Assembly: GCF_015644665.1 (NCBI RefSeq)
Contig: NZ_JADOBQ010000001.1
Span: forward strand, 1,116,001-1,180,000
Direction: 5' to 3'
Source: Roseobacter sp. MH60115
Lineage (GTDB): Bacteria; Pseudomonadota; Alphaproteobacteria; Rhodobacterales; Rhodobacteraceae
DNA: 64,000 bases
Shown here: positions 8,534 through 16,372 of the stretch, piece by piece
Position numbering within the stretch: the first letter of the stretch is position 1
Layout of the letters: the number at the start of each line of letters is the position of its first letter
Translations under genes and position numbers: made by a program
The notes under the pieces: generated by a model
The model's database searches: none
What the model was told of the DNA's origin: nothing
Seen by the model: only the letters and a program-made list of their open reading frames with translations

Positions 8534-9618
8534 CGCGCGCGCTGGAGCCCTTCTTTGCGCTGGCCGCTGCCTTGCGGCAGGCAGGTTTTGCCATCGCCCC
8601 CGACCAGACAGCGGGCTTCATTGCGGCCACGGGCGTGCTGGGCCCGCGCGGCATTGCCGATGTGCACGCCGCGGCGCTGGCGCTCTTTGCGATCCCGCCG
8701 GAGCGGCGCGCGGAATTCGATGCGATTTTCCAAATGATCCTTGCCGGTCAAAGCCTGGCCGCCGATGCGCCCGGCGAAGAGGATGACACCGAGGCGCTGG
8801 AGCCTGAGCAGACCACCACGGAGATCGAGTTGGACGAAGGCCCCGATCCCAGCGGCGCCGAGGCCACGGCGGCGGAGCGACTGGCCTCACGGGCGGTGAT
8901 GCCGACGGCGGCGACGGCGCTGAGCGCTTTTGAGCGGGAGGCTCCGAGACGGCTGCCCCGGCGGCTGTCCTACCGGCGCAGCCCCGCCCGGCGTGGCGAC
9001 CGCTTTGATCTGCGCCGCGCGCTGCGGCAGGCGGCCCGCACGGATGGCGATCTCTTTGCACTGCCACGCACGAGGCGCAAGACCCGGCAGCGGCGGATCC
9101 TTTGCCTGATCGATGTGTCGGGATCGATGAAAGAGCGCTCGGACGCGCTCTTGGCCTTTGCCCATGCGCTGGTGCAGGCCGCTGAGCGGGTGGAGGTGTT
9201 CACCTTGGGCACACAGCTGACGCGGATCACCGCAGGGCTCAGCCCCTCAGACCGGCCGGCGGCCATGGCCCGGGTCGGCCAGCAGATCGCCGATCTCGAT
9301 GGCGGCACCCGGCTGGGTGCGGCGCTCTCGGCGTTTCTGGCGGTGCCGCGCTATGCCGGTTTTGCCCGCGGGGCGCTGGTGCTGGTGTTGTCGGACGGGC
9401 TGGAGCGGGGCGATCCGCAGATGATGATTGACGCCACGGCGCGGCTGTCACGGCAGGCCTGGCGGCTGCACTGGTTGACCCCGCTTGCCGCTGACCCGGC
9501 GTTCCGGCCCGAGACGGCGGCGCTGACGGGCATCCTGCCCTGGATCGATGATCTGGGCGACGGCGCGAGCGTACAGGCCATCTGTGCGCATGTACTCAAC
9601 CTGGCGAGGGCGGCATGA
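8530..9618 (+). CDS. VWA domain protein, CoxE-like
   Basis: The 362-residue protein has an N-terminal helical region, an acidic middle section (EEDDTEALEPE) and a C-terminal von Willebrand A domain with the metal-binding DVSGSMKE motif and a later LVLSDGLERGDP segment. CoxE-like proteins pair with MoxR ATPases in maturation of molybdenum hydroxylases. It starts on an ATGA overlap with the ATPase gene and ends with the same overlap into the amidohydrolase, so the catabolic enzymes are translationally linked to the maturation genes. Confidence 0.9.
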   Translation: MTRALEPFFALAAALRQAGFAIAPDQTAGFIAATGVLGPRGIADVHAAALALFAIPPERRAEFDAIFQMILAGQSLAADAPGEEDDTEALEPEQTTTEIELDEGPDPSGAEATAAERLASRAVMPTAATALSAFEREAPRRLPRRLSYRRSPARRGDRFDLRRALRQAARTDGDLFALPRTRRKTRQRRILCLIDVSGSMKERSDALLAFAHALVQAAERVEVFTLGTQLTRITAGLSPSDRPAAMARVGQQIADLDGGTRLGAALSAFLAVPRYAGFARGALVLVLSDGLERGDPQMMIDATARLSRQAWRLHWLTPLAADPAFRPETAALTGILPWIDDLGDGASVQAICAHVLNLARAA

Positions 9619-10493
9619 TCGACGCACATCATCACATCTGGCGGCAGGCGGATCTGCCCTGGCTTCTGGGGCCGGAACAGCCGCGCATCTTTGGCTCCTA
9701 CGCGCCGATCAAACGCGACTATATGATCGAGGAATTCCTTGAGGACATCGACGGCACCGGCATCACCGGATCGGTCTATGTGCAGGCCAACTGGGCGCCG
9801 AACTGGGCACTGGACGAGGCGCGCTGGGTCGCGGCAGAAAGCGCGCGCAGCGGTTGGCCAATGGCGATTGTCGGTTTTGCGGATATGCGCAGCCGCCGGG
9901 CGGCAGAGGCGCTCAAGCGGCTGACGGATGTGCCGGGGGTCTGCGGGATACGGCACCAGTTCCACTGGCATGAAAACCCTGCCTACCGCTTCGCACCGGG
10001 CCCCGATCTCTGCGAGGAGGGGCAGGTGATGGAGAACATCGCCCGGCTGGGCGACCTGGGCCTCAGCTTCGATCTGCAGGTCTTCGCCAGCCAGATGCCG
10101 GGGGCGGTGAGCCTCGCGCAGGCCTGCCCGGAAGTTACCTTTGTGCTGCAACACGCGGGCATGCTGGAGGACCACTCCAAAGCCGGGCGCACGCTCTGGC
10201 TCACCGGCATGACCGCGCTTGCGGACTGCCCCAACGTGATCTGCAAGCTCTCCGGGCTCGGCACATTCATTCACCGCAATGACCCCGAACACATTACCGA
10301 TCAGGTCAAAACCGCACTCAAGCTCTTTGGCCCCGAGCGCTGCATGTTCGGCTCCAACTACCCGATCGAGAAACTCTGGACCTCTTACGCCGATCTCTTC
10401 GCCGCCTACATGGACGCGGTGCCGAAATCCCACCGAAACGCCGTCTTCGCGGGCACCGCCGCCCGCGTCTACGGCCTGAATAACCACACTTAA
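9615..10493 (+). CDS. Amidohydrolase family protein (COG3618/amidohydrolase 2)
   Basis: The 292-residue TIM-barrel hydrolase begins MIDAHHHIW, the metal-binding HxH of the family. It has VLQHAGM and CKLSGLG strands, then MFGSNYPIEKLW near the end, where the family usually has FGSDWP: here Asn replaces the usual Asp. Relatives hydrolyse lactones such as 2-pyrone-4,6-dicarboxylate or sugar lactones. In this operon it probably opens a ring made by the hydroxylase; the substrate is unknown. The FGSNYP change is worth noting because that Asp is the catalytic base in many members, although some COG3618 enzymes carry Asn. Confidence 0.85.
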   Translation: MIDAHHHIWRQADLPWLLGPEQPRIFGSYAPIKRDYMIEEFLEDIDGTGITGSVYVQANWAPNWALDEARWVAAESARSGWPMAIVGFADMRSRRAAEALKRLTDVPGVCGIRHQFHWHENPAYRFAPGPDLCEEGQVMENIARLGDLGLSFDLQVFASQMPGAVSLAQACPEVTFVLQHAGMLEDHSKAGRTLWLTGMTALADCPNVICKLSGLGTFIHRNDPEHITDQVKTALKLFGPERCMFGSNYPIEKLWTSYADLFAAYMDAVPKSHRNAVFAGTAARVYGLNNHT

Positions 10494-10506
10494 AGGGAGT
10501 GACCTG

Positions 10507-11355
10507 ATGGCTCTTCAAATTCACGTCTTGGACTATGGCGATATCGAACTGGAAACCTCGTTTCTGGTGCTCGGCCATGAATGCGGCCGCACGCGGCGGG
10601 TGCCGGTCTACGGGTTCCTGATCACCGGCGGCACCTATCCGGTGCTGGTGGACACGGGCTATCGCGACAATGCCATCATGGAATCCCTCGGCATGCGCGG
10701 GCTGCAGTTTCACGACAATATGATCGAAAACCAACTGGCCAAACACGGGCTGAAACTGGGCGATATCCGCTACATTCTGCACACCCATCTGCACATCGAC
10801 CATGCGGGCAAGGATGACCTTTTCCCGATGAACACAACCGTCTGCATCAATCGCCGCGAAATGGAGTTCTCCGTCTCCGGCATCATGTATCCGCAATACC
10901 CCAAGCCCGACATCAAACATCTGGTTGATCGCATCTACGAGCCCGAGGCGATGCGTTTCCTCGATCTGGAAATCACCGCCGCCGAAGAGATCATCCCCGG
11001 TGTGTGGTGCGAACTGGCGGGCGCCCATACCGAAGGCTCGATGAATGTGGTGGTGGAAACCGCCGAGGGGCTGGCCTGCATCTGCGGCGACGTGATCTAT
11101 GATTTCAACGACCAGATCGTCAACCACGTGCGGGTCAACAACCATATGGAGCCGCAGGTGACCGGCAATCACGCGGGCTCCAAGCGGGCCGAGAAGGGTG
11201 CGGTCAAGAAACTCTTGCAGAACTTCACCTTTCTGCTGCCGATCCACGACCGGCCTGCCAAGATCGAACATGCGCAGGTGGTCGGGCGCCTGGGCATGCA
11301 GGTGCCCGGGCCGATGACCGAAACCCTGCCGAGCCGCGACTGGTTTCCGGTCTAG
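10507..11355 (+). CDS. Metallo-beta-lactamase fold hydrolase, N-acyl homoserine lactonase-like
   Basis: The 282-residue protein carries the HTHLHIDHAG metal motif (HxHxDH), a later GAHTEGSM His and ICGDVIYDF Asp, the layout of AttM/AiiB-type lactonases and related enzymes. It has no signal peptide. AAAGGGAGTG (10493-10502) upstream gives a ribosome binding site. The family hydrolyses acyl-homoserine lactones, but position inside a catabolic operon with two other putative lactonases makes a pathway lactone at least as likely as a signal molecule. Confidence 0.85.
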   Translation: MALQIHVLDYGDIELETSFLVLGHECGRTRRVPVYGFLITGGTYPVLVDTGYRDNAIMESLGMRGLQFHDNMIENQLAKHGLKLGDIRYILHTHLHIDHAGKDDLFPMNTTVCINRREMEFSVSGIMYPQYPKPDIKHLVDRIYEPEAMRFLDLEITAAEEIIPGVWCELAGAHTEGSMNVVVETAEGLACICGDVIYDFNDQIVNHVRVNNHMEPQVTGNHAGSKRAEKGAVKKLLQNFTFLLPIHDRPAKIEHAQVVGRLGMQVPGPMTETLPSRDWFPV

Positions 11356-11391
11356 GCGGGCTTGACCGTCTGGCCGCGCAGGGAGGGACGC

Positions 11392-12984
11392 ATGGGACAT
11401 ATCGCAACCGACGACAGGTTTGCCGCACTGGTGGAGGCACATGCGCCGGTGCGTCAGATCGGCACCGGGTATATTTTCACCGAAGGGCCGCTCTGGCATC
11501 CGCAGGAGCAGACCCTGCTCTTTTCGGACATGCCGGGCGACGTGCGGCGCCAATACGTGCCCGGGCAGGGCGTGCGCGAGCTGGCGCGGCCCTCTAACAA
11601 GGGCAACGGCATGACCTACGATGCCGACCTCAACCTGCTGGTCTGCGAACATGCGACGTCTTCCGTGGTGCGGCTGGGCCGGGACGGCAGCCGCACGGTG
11701 CTGGCCAGTCATTTCGAGGGGCGCGAGCTGAACTCCCCCAATGACATCGTGATGCGGCGCGACGGGGCGATCTTCTTCACCGATCCGACTTACGGGCGGA
11801 TGGAGCATTTCGGCGTGCCGCGCCCGTTGCAGATGGGGTTTCAGGGCGTCTACATGCTGCCGCCCGGCCATCAGCCGGGGCAGGAGCCGGTGCTGGTCTC
11901 GGACCGCTACATGTTCAGCCAGCCCAACGGGCTTTGCCTGAGCCCGTGTGAGAAGTTCATCTGGGTCAATGACACCGATCAGGCCAATATTCGCAAATTC
12001 GATCTGGGCGCAGACGGGCGGCTGCAGAACGGCCGCATCTTTGCCAGCGGCATCCGCGAGGATCTCCGCCGTGGCGTGCCTGACGGCATGAAGTCGGACA
12101 AGGACGGCAACATCTATGTCACGGCCCCCGGCGGCATCTGGGTCTATGATTTCCACGGCATGAAGCTGGGCGAGATCCAATTGCCGGAGATGGCCGCGAA
12201 CCTGCATTGGGGCGATAGCGACTGGGGCACCCTCTACATCTGCGCGGAGACCTCCGTTTACGCGGTACGGACCCAGACGCAGGGCAAGATGGAGGCCTTC
12301 ATGACCGCGCAGCCCGCCGCTGTTAAACCGCCAGAGACCAGTCCTGCGCAGTCGGCGGATGTGCAGCCGCAGGCGGCGCTGGCGCCGATCACTGGCGCGC
12401 GCACGGCGCTGATCCTGCAGGACCTGCAAAACGACGTGATGATTGCGGGCGGGGCTTTTGCCGGCACCGGCAGCCCCGATCACGCGACCGCCCAGAATGT
12501 CGTTGCCAACGCCCGGCGTCTGGCCGAGGCTGCGCGCGCGAAGGGCGTGATGGTCATCCACGTCTGGATGGTCTGCGAGGAAGGGCATCCGCATCTGGCG
12601 CAGCACTGTGAGCTGATGCGCGGTCTGAAGGGCGAAAACGCGCTGGTCCGGGGCACCTGGGGCGTGGCCCCTGCCGCGGGGCTGGAGCCGCAGCCGGGCG
12701 ATCTGGTCGTGGAGAAGATGTTGATGAGCGCCTGGGAGACCTCGCGGCTGGAAAGCTACCTGCGGCATGGTGGGCGCGATACGATCATCAACACCGGCGC
12801 CTGGACCAACATGAGTGTCGAGCACACGGCGCGCACGGGGGCGGACAAGGGCTTTCACATGATCGTGCCCGAGGATGCCTGTTCGACGATGAACGCCGAT
12901 TGGCACCGCGCCTCCATTGACTATGCCATGCAGAATGTGGCGACTGTGACACGCACCGACGCGGTGATCGCAGCTTTGAGGTAG
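11392..12984 (+). CDS. SMP-30/gluconolactonase fused to isochorismatase-like domain
   Basis: The 530-residue protein joins two enzymes. Residues 1-295 are a six-bladed SMP-30/gluconolactonase propeller, with FTEGPLWHP, NSPNDIV and GMKSDKDGNIYVT metal-site segments. A Pro/Ala/Gln-rich linker (about 296-334) leads to an isochorismatase-like hydrolase (335-530) with LILQDLQNDV (Asp) and VVEKMLMSAW (Lys). The usual nucleophilic Cys position is Ser475 in GAWTNMSVEHT. I chose ATG 11392, preceded by GGGAGGG; an earlier in-frame start would add ten poorly conserved residues. The two domains presumably act on successive intermediates; the Cys loss suggests either a non-thiol reaction, as in true isochorismatases, or a binding role. 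Confidence 0.88.
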   Translation: MGHIATDDRFAALVEAHAPVRQIGTGYIFTEGPLWHPQEQTLLFSDMPGDVRRQYVPGQGVRELARPSNKGNGMTYDADLNLLVCEHATSSVVRLGRDGSRTVLASHFEGRELNSPNDIVMRRDGAIFFTDPTYGRMEHFGVPRPLQMGFQGVYMLPPGHQPGQEPVLVSDRYMFSQPNGLCLSPCEKFIWVNDTDQANIRKFDLGADGRLQNGRIFASGIREDLRRGVPDGMKSDKDGNIYVTAPGGIWVYDFHGMKLGEIQLPEMAANLHWGDSDWGTLYICAETSVYAVRTQTQGKMEAFMTAQPAAVKPPETSPAQSADVQPQAALAPITGARTALILQDLQNDVMIAGGAFAGTGSPDHATAQNVVANARRLAEAARAKGVMVIHVWMVCEEGHPHLAQHCELMRGLKGENALVRGTWGVAPAAGLEPQPGDLVVEKMLMSAWETSRLESYLRHGGRDTIINTGAWTNMSVEHTARTGADKGFHMIVPEDACSTMNADWHRASIDYAMQNVATVTRTDAVIAALR

Positions 12985-12988
12985 GGAT

Positions 12989-13717
12989 ATGAAACAGATT
13001 GCAGTTGTTACCGGCGGGGCCCAGGGGATTGGCCTCGCCTGTGCGCGCCAGTTCAAGGACGAAGGCAGTGCCGTGGCGCTTTGGGACAGTGATCCTGCCG
13101 CGCTGGAGGCCGCCAAGGCGGAGCTCGGACCAGAGACCGTGACCTGCGTGGTCGATGTGGCGGATTTCGCCAGTGTCGCGGCGGCGCAGAAAGAGACGGA
13201 AAAGACGCTGGGCGGGATCACGCAGCTGGTGAATTCCGCAGGGATTGCGGGGCCCAACGCGGTGATAGAAGAGTATCCGCTGGAGGACTGGGGCAAGATC
13301 CTCGACGTGAACCTCACCGGGTCCTTTCACGTGCTGCGCGCCGTGTTGCCGGGGATGAAGACCAGCGGCTACGGGCGTATTGTGCTTATCGCGTCCGTGG
13401 CGGGCAAGGAGGGCAACCCGATGGCCTCTGCCTATTCAGCCTCCAAGGCCGGGGTGATCGGGCTCACGAAATCCGCGGGCAAGGAATGCGCCACGCTCGA
13501 TATCGCGGTCAACTGCGTGACGCCCGCCGCCGCGAAGACGCGCATTTTCGACCAGATGAGCGAGGAGCACATTGCCTATATGCTGTCCAAGATCCCACGT
13601 GGCCGCTTTTTGCAGGTCGACGAGGCCGCCGCGATGATCTGCTGGCTCTGCAGCGCCGAGAACGGCTTTGCGACGGGCGGCGTCTTTGATCTGTCGGGCG
13701 GGCGCGCAACCTACTAG
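12989..13717 (+). CDS. SDR family oxidoreductase
   Basis: The 242-residue classical short-chain dehydrogenase has TGGAQGIG (cofactor), NSAG, the catalytic Ser in VLIASVAG and YSASK (Tyr/Lys). WDSDPAAL with Asp at the end of strand 2 favours NAD over NADP. It is the last gene of the long operon, four bases after the fusion hydrolase stop, and a hairpin terminator follows about 200 bases later. It likely oxidises a hydroxy acid after lactone opening; the substrate is unknown. Confidence 0.88.
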   Translation: MKQIAVVTGGAQGIGLACARQFKDEGSAVALWDSDPAALEAAKAELGPETVTCVVDVADFASVAAAQKETEKTLGGITQLVNSAGIAGPNAVIEEYPLEDWGKILDVNLTGSFHVLRAVLPGMKTSGYGRIVLIASVAGKEGNPMASAYSASKAGVIGLTKSAGKECATLDIAVNCVTPAAAKTRIFDQMSEEHIAYMLSKIPRGRFLQVDEAAAMICWLCSAENGFATGGVFDLSGGRATY

Positions 13718-13918
13718 GCGCTTGAAAAGACACAAGCGGACCATCCCGAGGGGATCAATCATCGTGTTTGGCGACGTTCCCGGCGCAAATACATGGCTCG
13801 TCTGCCCATCCCTGTGGGCTTTCAAAAGGCCCGGGCCGATGCCTTCGTGACACTGCGGGTCGCCATCACAACGGTCGGATGGACAGGATGACATGCGGCA
13901 CCTGCTGGGATCGATTGC

Positions 13919-13950
13919 AAAAGGCGCCCGGAAAAACTCCGGGCCCCTTT
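13919..13950. terminator. Bidirectional hairpin terminator
   Basis: AAAAGGCGCCCGGA, a short AAAAC loop and TCCGGGCCCCTTT form a GC stem with one mismatch, flanked by A and T tracts. It lies between convergent genes and can serve both the long + operon and the HxlR gene. Confidence 0.75.
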
Positions 13951-13968
13951 GCCGCCTCAAAGCAACGT

Positions 13969-14661
13969 CTACACCGCCGGGATCGGCGCGCGCTTTGCGT
14001 TGACGTAATGTGCCGGCGTAAGCCATGACTGCACGTTGCGCGTGAGGGCCGGATCCCCCTGAATGGACAGATCGCCGGACTTCATCGCGTCCTTATACGT
14101 GCGGTCCCCCATCCAGACATCATGCATCGTGCGGACCGAGCCGTCGAAATAGACGTTTACGTCCTTGCCCGGATCTTTGAGGCAGACCTGCGCCTTGCCG
14201 TTTTGAACCAGCAGCCACCAGTTGGGTTGTTCGGCCAGATCGGTAAAGCGAAACTTGATGACTGTCTCACCCCCAATCAGCTTTGAGGGATCGATGCTGC
14301 GTTCAAGACAGAACATCAGAAACTCGACGTCGAAATCCGAATCCAGAATCGTGTGTCTCGCCCAGAGCAGGGCCCATTCTCCCAGAGAGATGATAACCGG
14401 CAGCAGCGCTTTGCAGGCCTCGGTCGGGAAGTATTCATATCCGCGTTGTCCCGAAATTCTGCGGCGGGCGATCATGCCTTTGCCTTCCAGCATCTTCAGC
14501 CGGTTGGTCAGCAGCGCTGGAGAAATATCGCCAAGCCCGCGTTGCAGTTCGTTGAACCGCGTGCTGCCGAGAAGGATCTCGCGCACGATCAGAATGGTCC
14601 ACTTTTCACCGAGGATCTCGGTGGCTTTGGCGATAGGACAAAATTGGTTGTACTGTGTCAT
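13969..14661 (-). CDS. HxlR family transcriptional regulator with SCP2-like C-terminus
   Basis: The 230-residue protein starts with the HxlR winged helix (CPIAKATEILGEKWTILIVREI, then LLTNRLKMLEGKGMI). A C-terminal domain of about 100 residues resembles the sterol-carrier/SCP2-like region found in a subset of HxlR proteins (VCLKDPGKDVNVYFDGS). The first domain binds DNA as a dimer, often sensing electrophiles or redox changes. It is divergent from the methyltransferase-OsmC-monooxygenase cassette and is the obvious candidate regulator. Confidence 0.85.
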   Translation of the reverse strand: MTQYNQFCPIAKATEILGEKWTILIVREILLGSTRFNELQRGLGDISPALLTNRLKMLEGKGMIARRRISGQRGYEYFPTEACKALLPVIISLGEWALLWARHTILDSDFDVEFLMFCLERSIDPSKLIGGETVIKFRFTDLAEQPNWWLLVQNGKAQVCLKDPGKDVNVYFDGSVRTMHDVWMGDRTYKDAMKSGDLSIQGDPALTRNVQSWLTPAHYVNAKRAPIPAV

Positions 14662-14704
14662 GCCGCGCTCCTGACGGCGAGTATAACACCGTTACTTCAT
14701 TTTG

Positions 14705-14740
14705 TGTAGTTCGTTGCTTTGATTTCTGTAGTGCATCGCT
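14705..14740. promoter_or_regulatory. Candidate HxlR operator: 14-base direct repeat
   Basis: TGTAGTTCGTTGCT (14705-14718) and TGTAGTGCATCGCT (14727-14740) match at 11 of 14 positions and start 22 bases apart, about two helical turns. They sit in the 193-base divergent region between the HxlR gene and the methyltransferase gene. HxlR proteins are known to bind direct repeats; assignment here is inference. Confidence 0.4.
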
Positions 14741-14794
14741 ACTGTCCGTGAAGTATTCGCGCTGCTCCCATCTCCCTAAAACCTCGCTCATCCA

Positions 14795-14813
14795 GTCCGG
14801 TCACCATCCGGAC
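14795..14813 (+). repeat. Hairpin in methyltransferase leader
   Basis: GTCCGG, a seven-base loop and CCGGAC form a perfect 6-bp stem upstream of the methyltransferase start. A second small palindrome, TGCCCATTGGGCA (14828-14840), lies just before the ribosome binding site. Whether either controls expression is not visible from sequence. Confidence 0.35.
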
Positions 14814-14854
14814 AGCTCTTTTCAGCGATGCCCATTGGGCACGGGAGACCAAAG

Positions 14855-15745
14855 ATGAACGTACATAATACACTGACTTTCAGGGGTGAACCGTCACCTC
14901 TGGTTGACTTCTGGAACGACGTGCTTGCGCCGAAGTTTATGACCTATCGTCATATTCTGGTGGGCGGCCTGTCCCGGCACAGCGCCGAAATCATGCCCGT
15001 GCTGGACATTCGCAGCGGCGACAAGGCGCTCGACGTCGGCTGCGGGTTTGGCGACACGGCGGTGGAGCTTGCCCTCCGCGTCGGGCCCGGCGGTGACGTT
15101 CTGGGGGTGGATTGCTGCGCGGCCTTTATCGATCACGCCGCGCAATTGGCCGCGTTGAGTGAGATGCAAAACCTGCGTTTCACCTGTGGGGATGTCGAAC
15201 AGAGCGTCGGGACGGGTGCCTTTGATTTCGTCTTTGCCCGCTTCGGCACGATGTTTTTTGCCAACCCGGTCGCGGGGCTGCGTGCCATGCGGGCGGCCAT
15301 GCGGCCCGGGGGGCGGATGGCCCATATCGTCTGGCGCAGGCGCGCCGATAATCCCTGGTTGATCGCGGCGCGTGACGTTGTGCAGACGATCCTGCCCAAA
15401 CCCGGCGAGGACGCGCTGACATGCGGCCCCGGTCCGTTTTCCATGGCGGACGAAACCACCACCCGCGCCCAGATGATTGCTGCCGGTTTCACCGACATCG
15501 CCTTCAAGCGCATCGACGCCAAGGTCATGGTCGGACGCACGGTAGAGGAGGCGATTGCCTTTCAACTGGCGATCGGCCCGGCGGGTGAGACATTCCGCGA
15601 AGCCGGCGCGCTTGGCGAAGAGTGCCGCGCAGAAGTCGAGGCTGCTTTGGCCGAGATGTTCGCACCCGTTGAGACGAATGAGCAGGGACTGTGGATGGAC
15701 AGTTCCTCCTGGCTCATCACCGCCCGCAATCCTGCGGACACGTAA
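14855..15745 (+). CDS. Class I SAM-dependent methyltransferase
   Basis: The 296-residue protein has motif I LDVGCGFGD (59-67), an acidic loop (GVDCC) and FDFVFARFGTMFF (motif IV region), like ubiquinone/menaquinone-type methyltransferases with an extended C-terminus. No membrane segment or signal is visible. I used ATG 14855 after ACGGGAGACC rather than the upstream in-frame start. It is the first gene of a cassette with OsmC, a flavin monooxygenase and a second OsmC. The substrate is unknown. Confidence 0.82.
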   Translation: MNVHNTLTFRGEPSPLVDFWNDVLAPKFMTYRHILVGGLSRHSAEIMPVLDIRSGDKALDVGCGFGDTAVELALRVGPGGDVLGVDCCAAFIDHAAQLAALSEMQNLRFTCGDVEQSVGTGAFDFVFARFGTMFFANPVAGLRAMRAAMRPGGRMAHIVWRRRADNPWLIAARDVVQTILPKPGEDALTCGPGPFSMADETTTRAQMIAAGFTDIAFKRIDAKVMVGRTVEEAIAFQLAIGPAGETFREAGALGEECRAEVEAALAEMFAPVETNEQGLWMDSSSWLITARNPADT

Positions 15746-15783
15746 CTTCCATCAACACAGCTAAACCTTTGAAAGGAATGACA

Positions 15784-16344
15784 ATGAATACCGTAGAAAC
15801 CAAGGTCGACAATGGCGTCAACACCGAAGCGCTGATCGGTGCCCGGGGGGCGTTCTCCCAGATGCCCGAGGCGGCGTCTTTCGTATTCCGCAGCACCTGT
15901 GATTGGGTCAGCGGCACCGAAAGCAGCAATACGATCAATGGCTATTTCGGTCTGGGCGAAGAACAGATCCGCAAGGAAACCTTTGTGGTCAACGCCGATC
16001 ACCCCGAGGTTTTCGCAGCCGCTGATACCGCGCCGACGCCGCCGGAGCTTGTCTTGTCCGCGCTTGGCAGCTGCCTCACAGGCGGTGTGGCTGCCGTGGC
16101 CCAGCACCGTGGCATTCAGCTGCGCAAGGTGCAGGCGATCATCGAAGGCGAAATCGACGTGCGCGGCATCCTCGGGATGGACCCCGACATCCGCAACGGT
16201 TTCAATGCGATCCGCGTCCGGTTCGAGATCGACGCAGATGCGTCTGAGAGCGACATCCGCGCGCTGGTCGCCCAATCACAGAAGCGCTCCGCCGTTTTCG
16301 ATCTGCTGACCAACCCCACCAACGTCTTTGTGGACGTGGCCTAA
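15784..16344 (+). CDS. OsmC family protein (copy 1)
   Basis: The 186-residue protein has the OsmC/Ohr core: PPELVLSALGSCLTGG with a helix-borne Cys97 and a C-terminal SAVFDLLTNPTNVFV. The second redox Cys of Ohr peroxidases is not present in the C-terminal segment, so classical two-Cys peroxide reduction is doubtful. Start at ATG 15784 places the GAAAGGA ribosome site at good distance; ATG 15778 is possible. It lies 38 bases after the methyltransferase and 28 before the monooxygenase. Confidence 0.85.
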   Translation: MNTVETKVDNGVNTEALIGARGAFSQMPEAASFVFRSTCDWVSGTESSNTINGYFGLGEEQIRKETFVVNADHPEVFAAADTAPTPPELVLSALGSCLTGGVAAVAQHRGIQLRKVQAIIEGEIDVRGILGMDPDIRNGFNAIRVRFEIDADASESDIRALVAQSQKRSAVFDLLTNPTNVFVDVA

Positions 16345-16372
16345 GGCACACTCAAAAGAAAGGGCGCGTGGC

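Noticed and set aside
3537-9618. Naming the cluster carbon monoxide dehydrogenase
   Set aside because: The Mo active-site loop lacks the Cys of the CODH signature, so only the family names are used.
10507-11355. Calling the MBL protein a quorum-quenching lactonase
   Set aside because: The motif is shared by many MBL lactonases, and the operon context suggests a catabolic lactone.
10318-13317. A 999-residue minus-strand open frame opposite the lactonase, fusion and SDR genes
   Set aside because: The plus-strand genes have clear domains and operon spacing; the antisense protein is rich in His/Arg/Gln without any motif.
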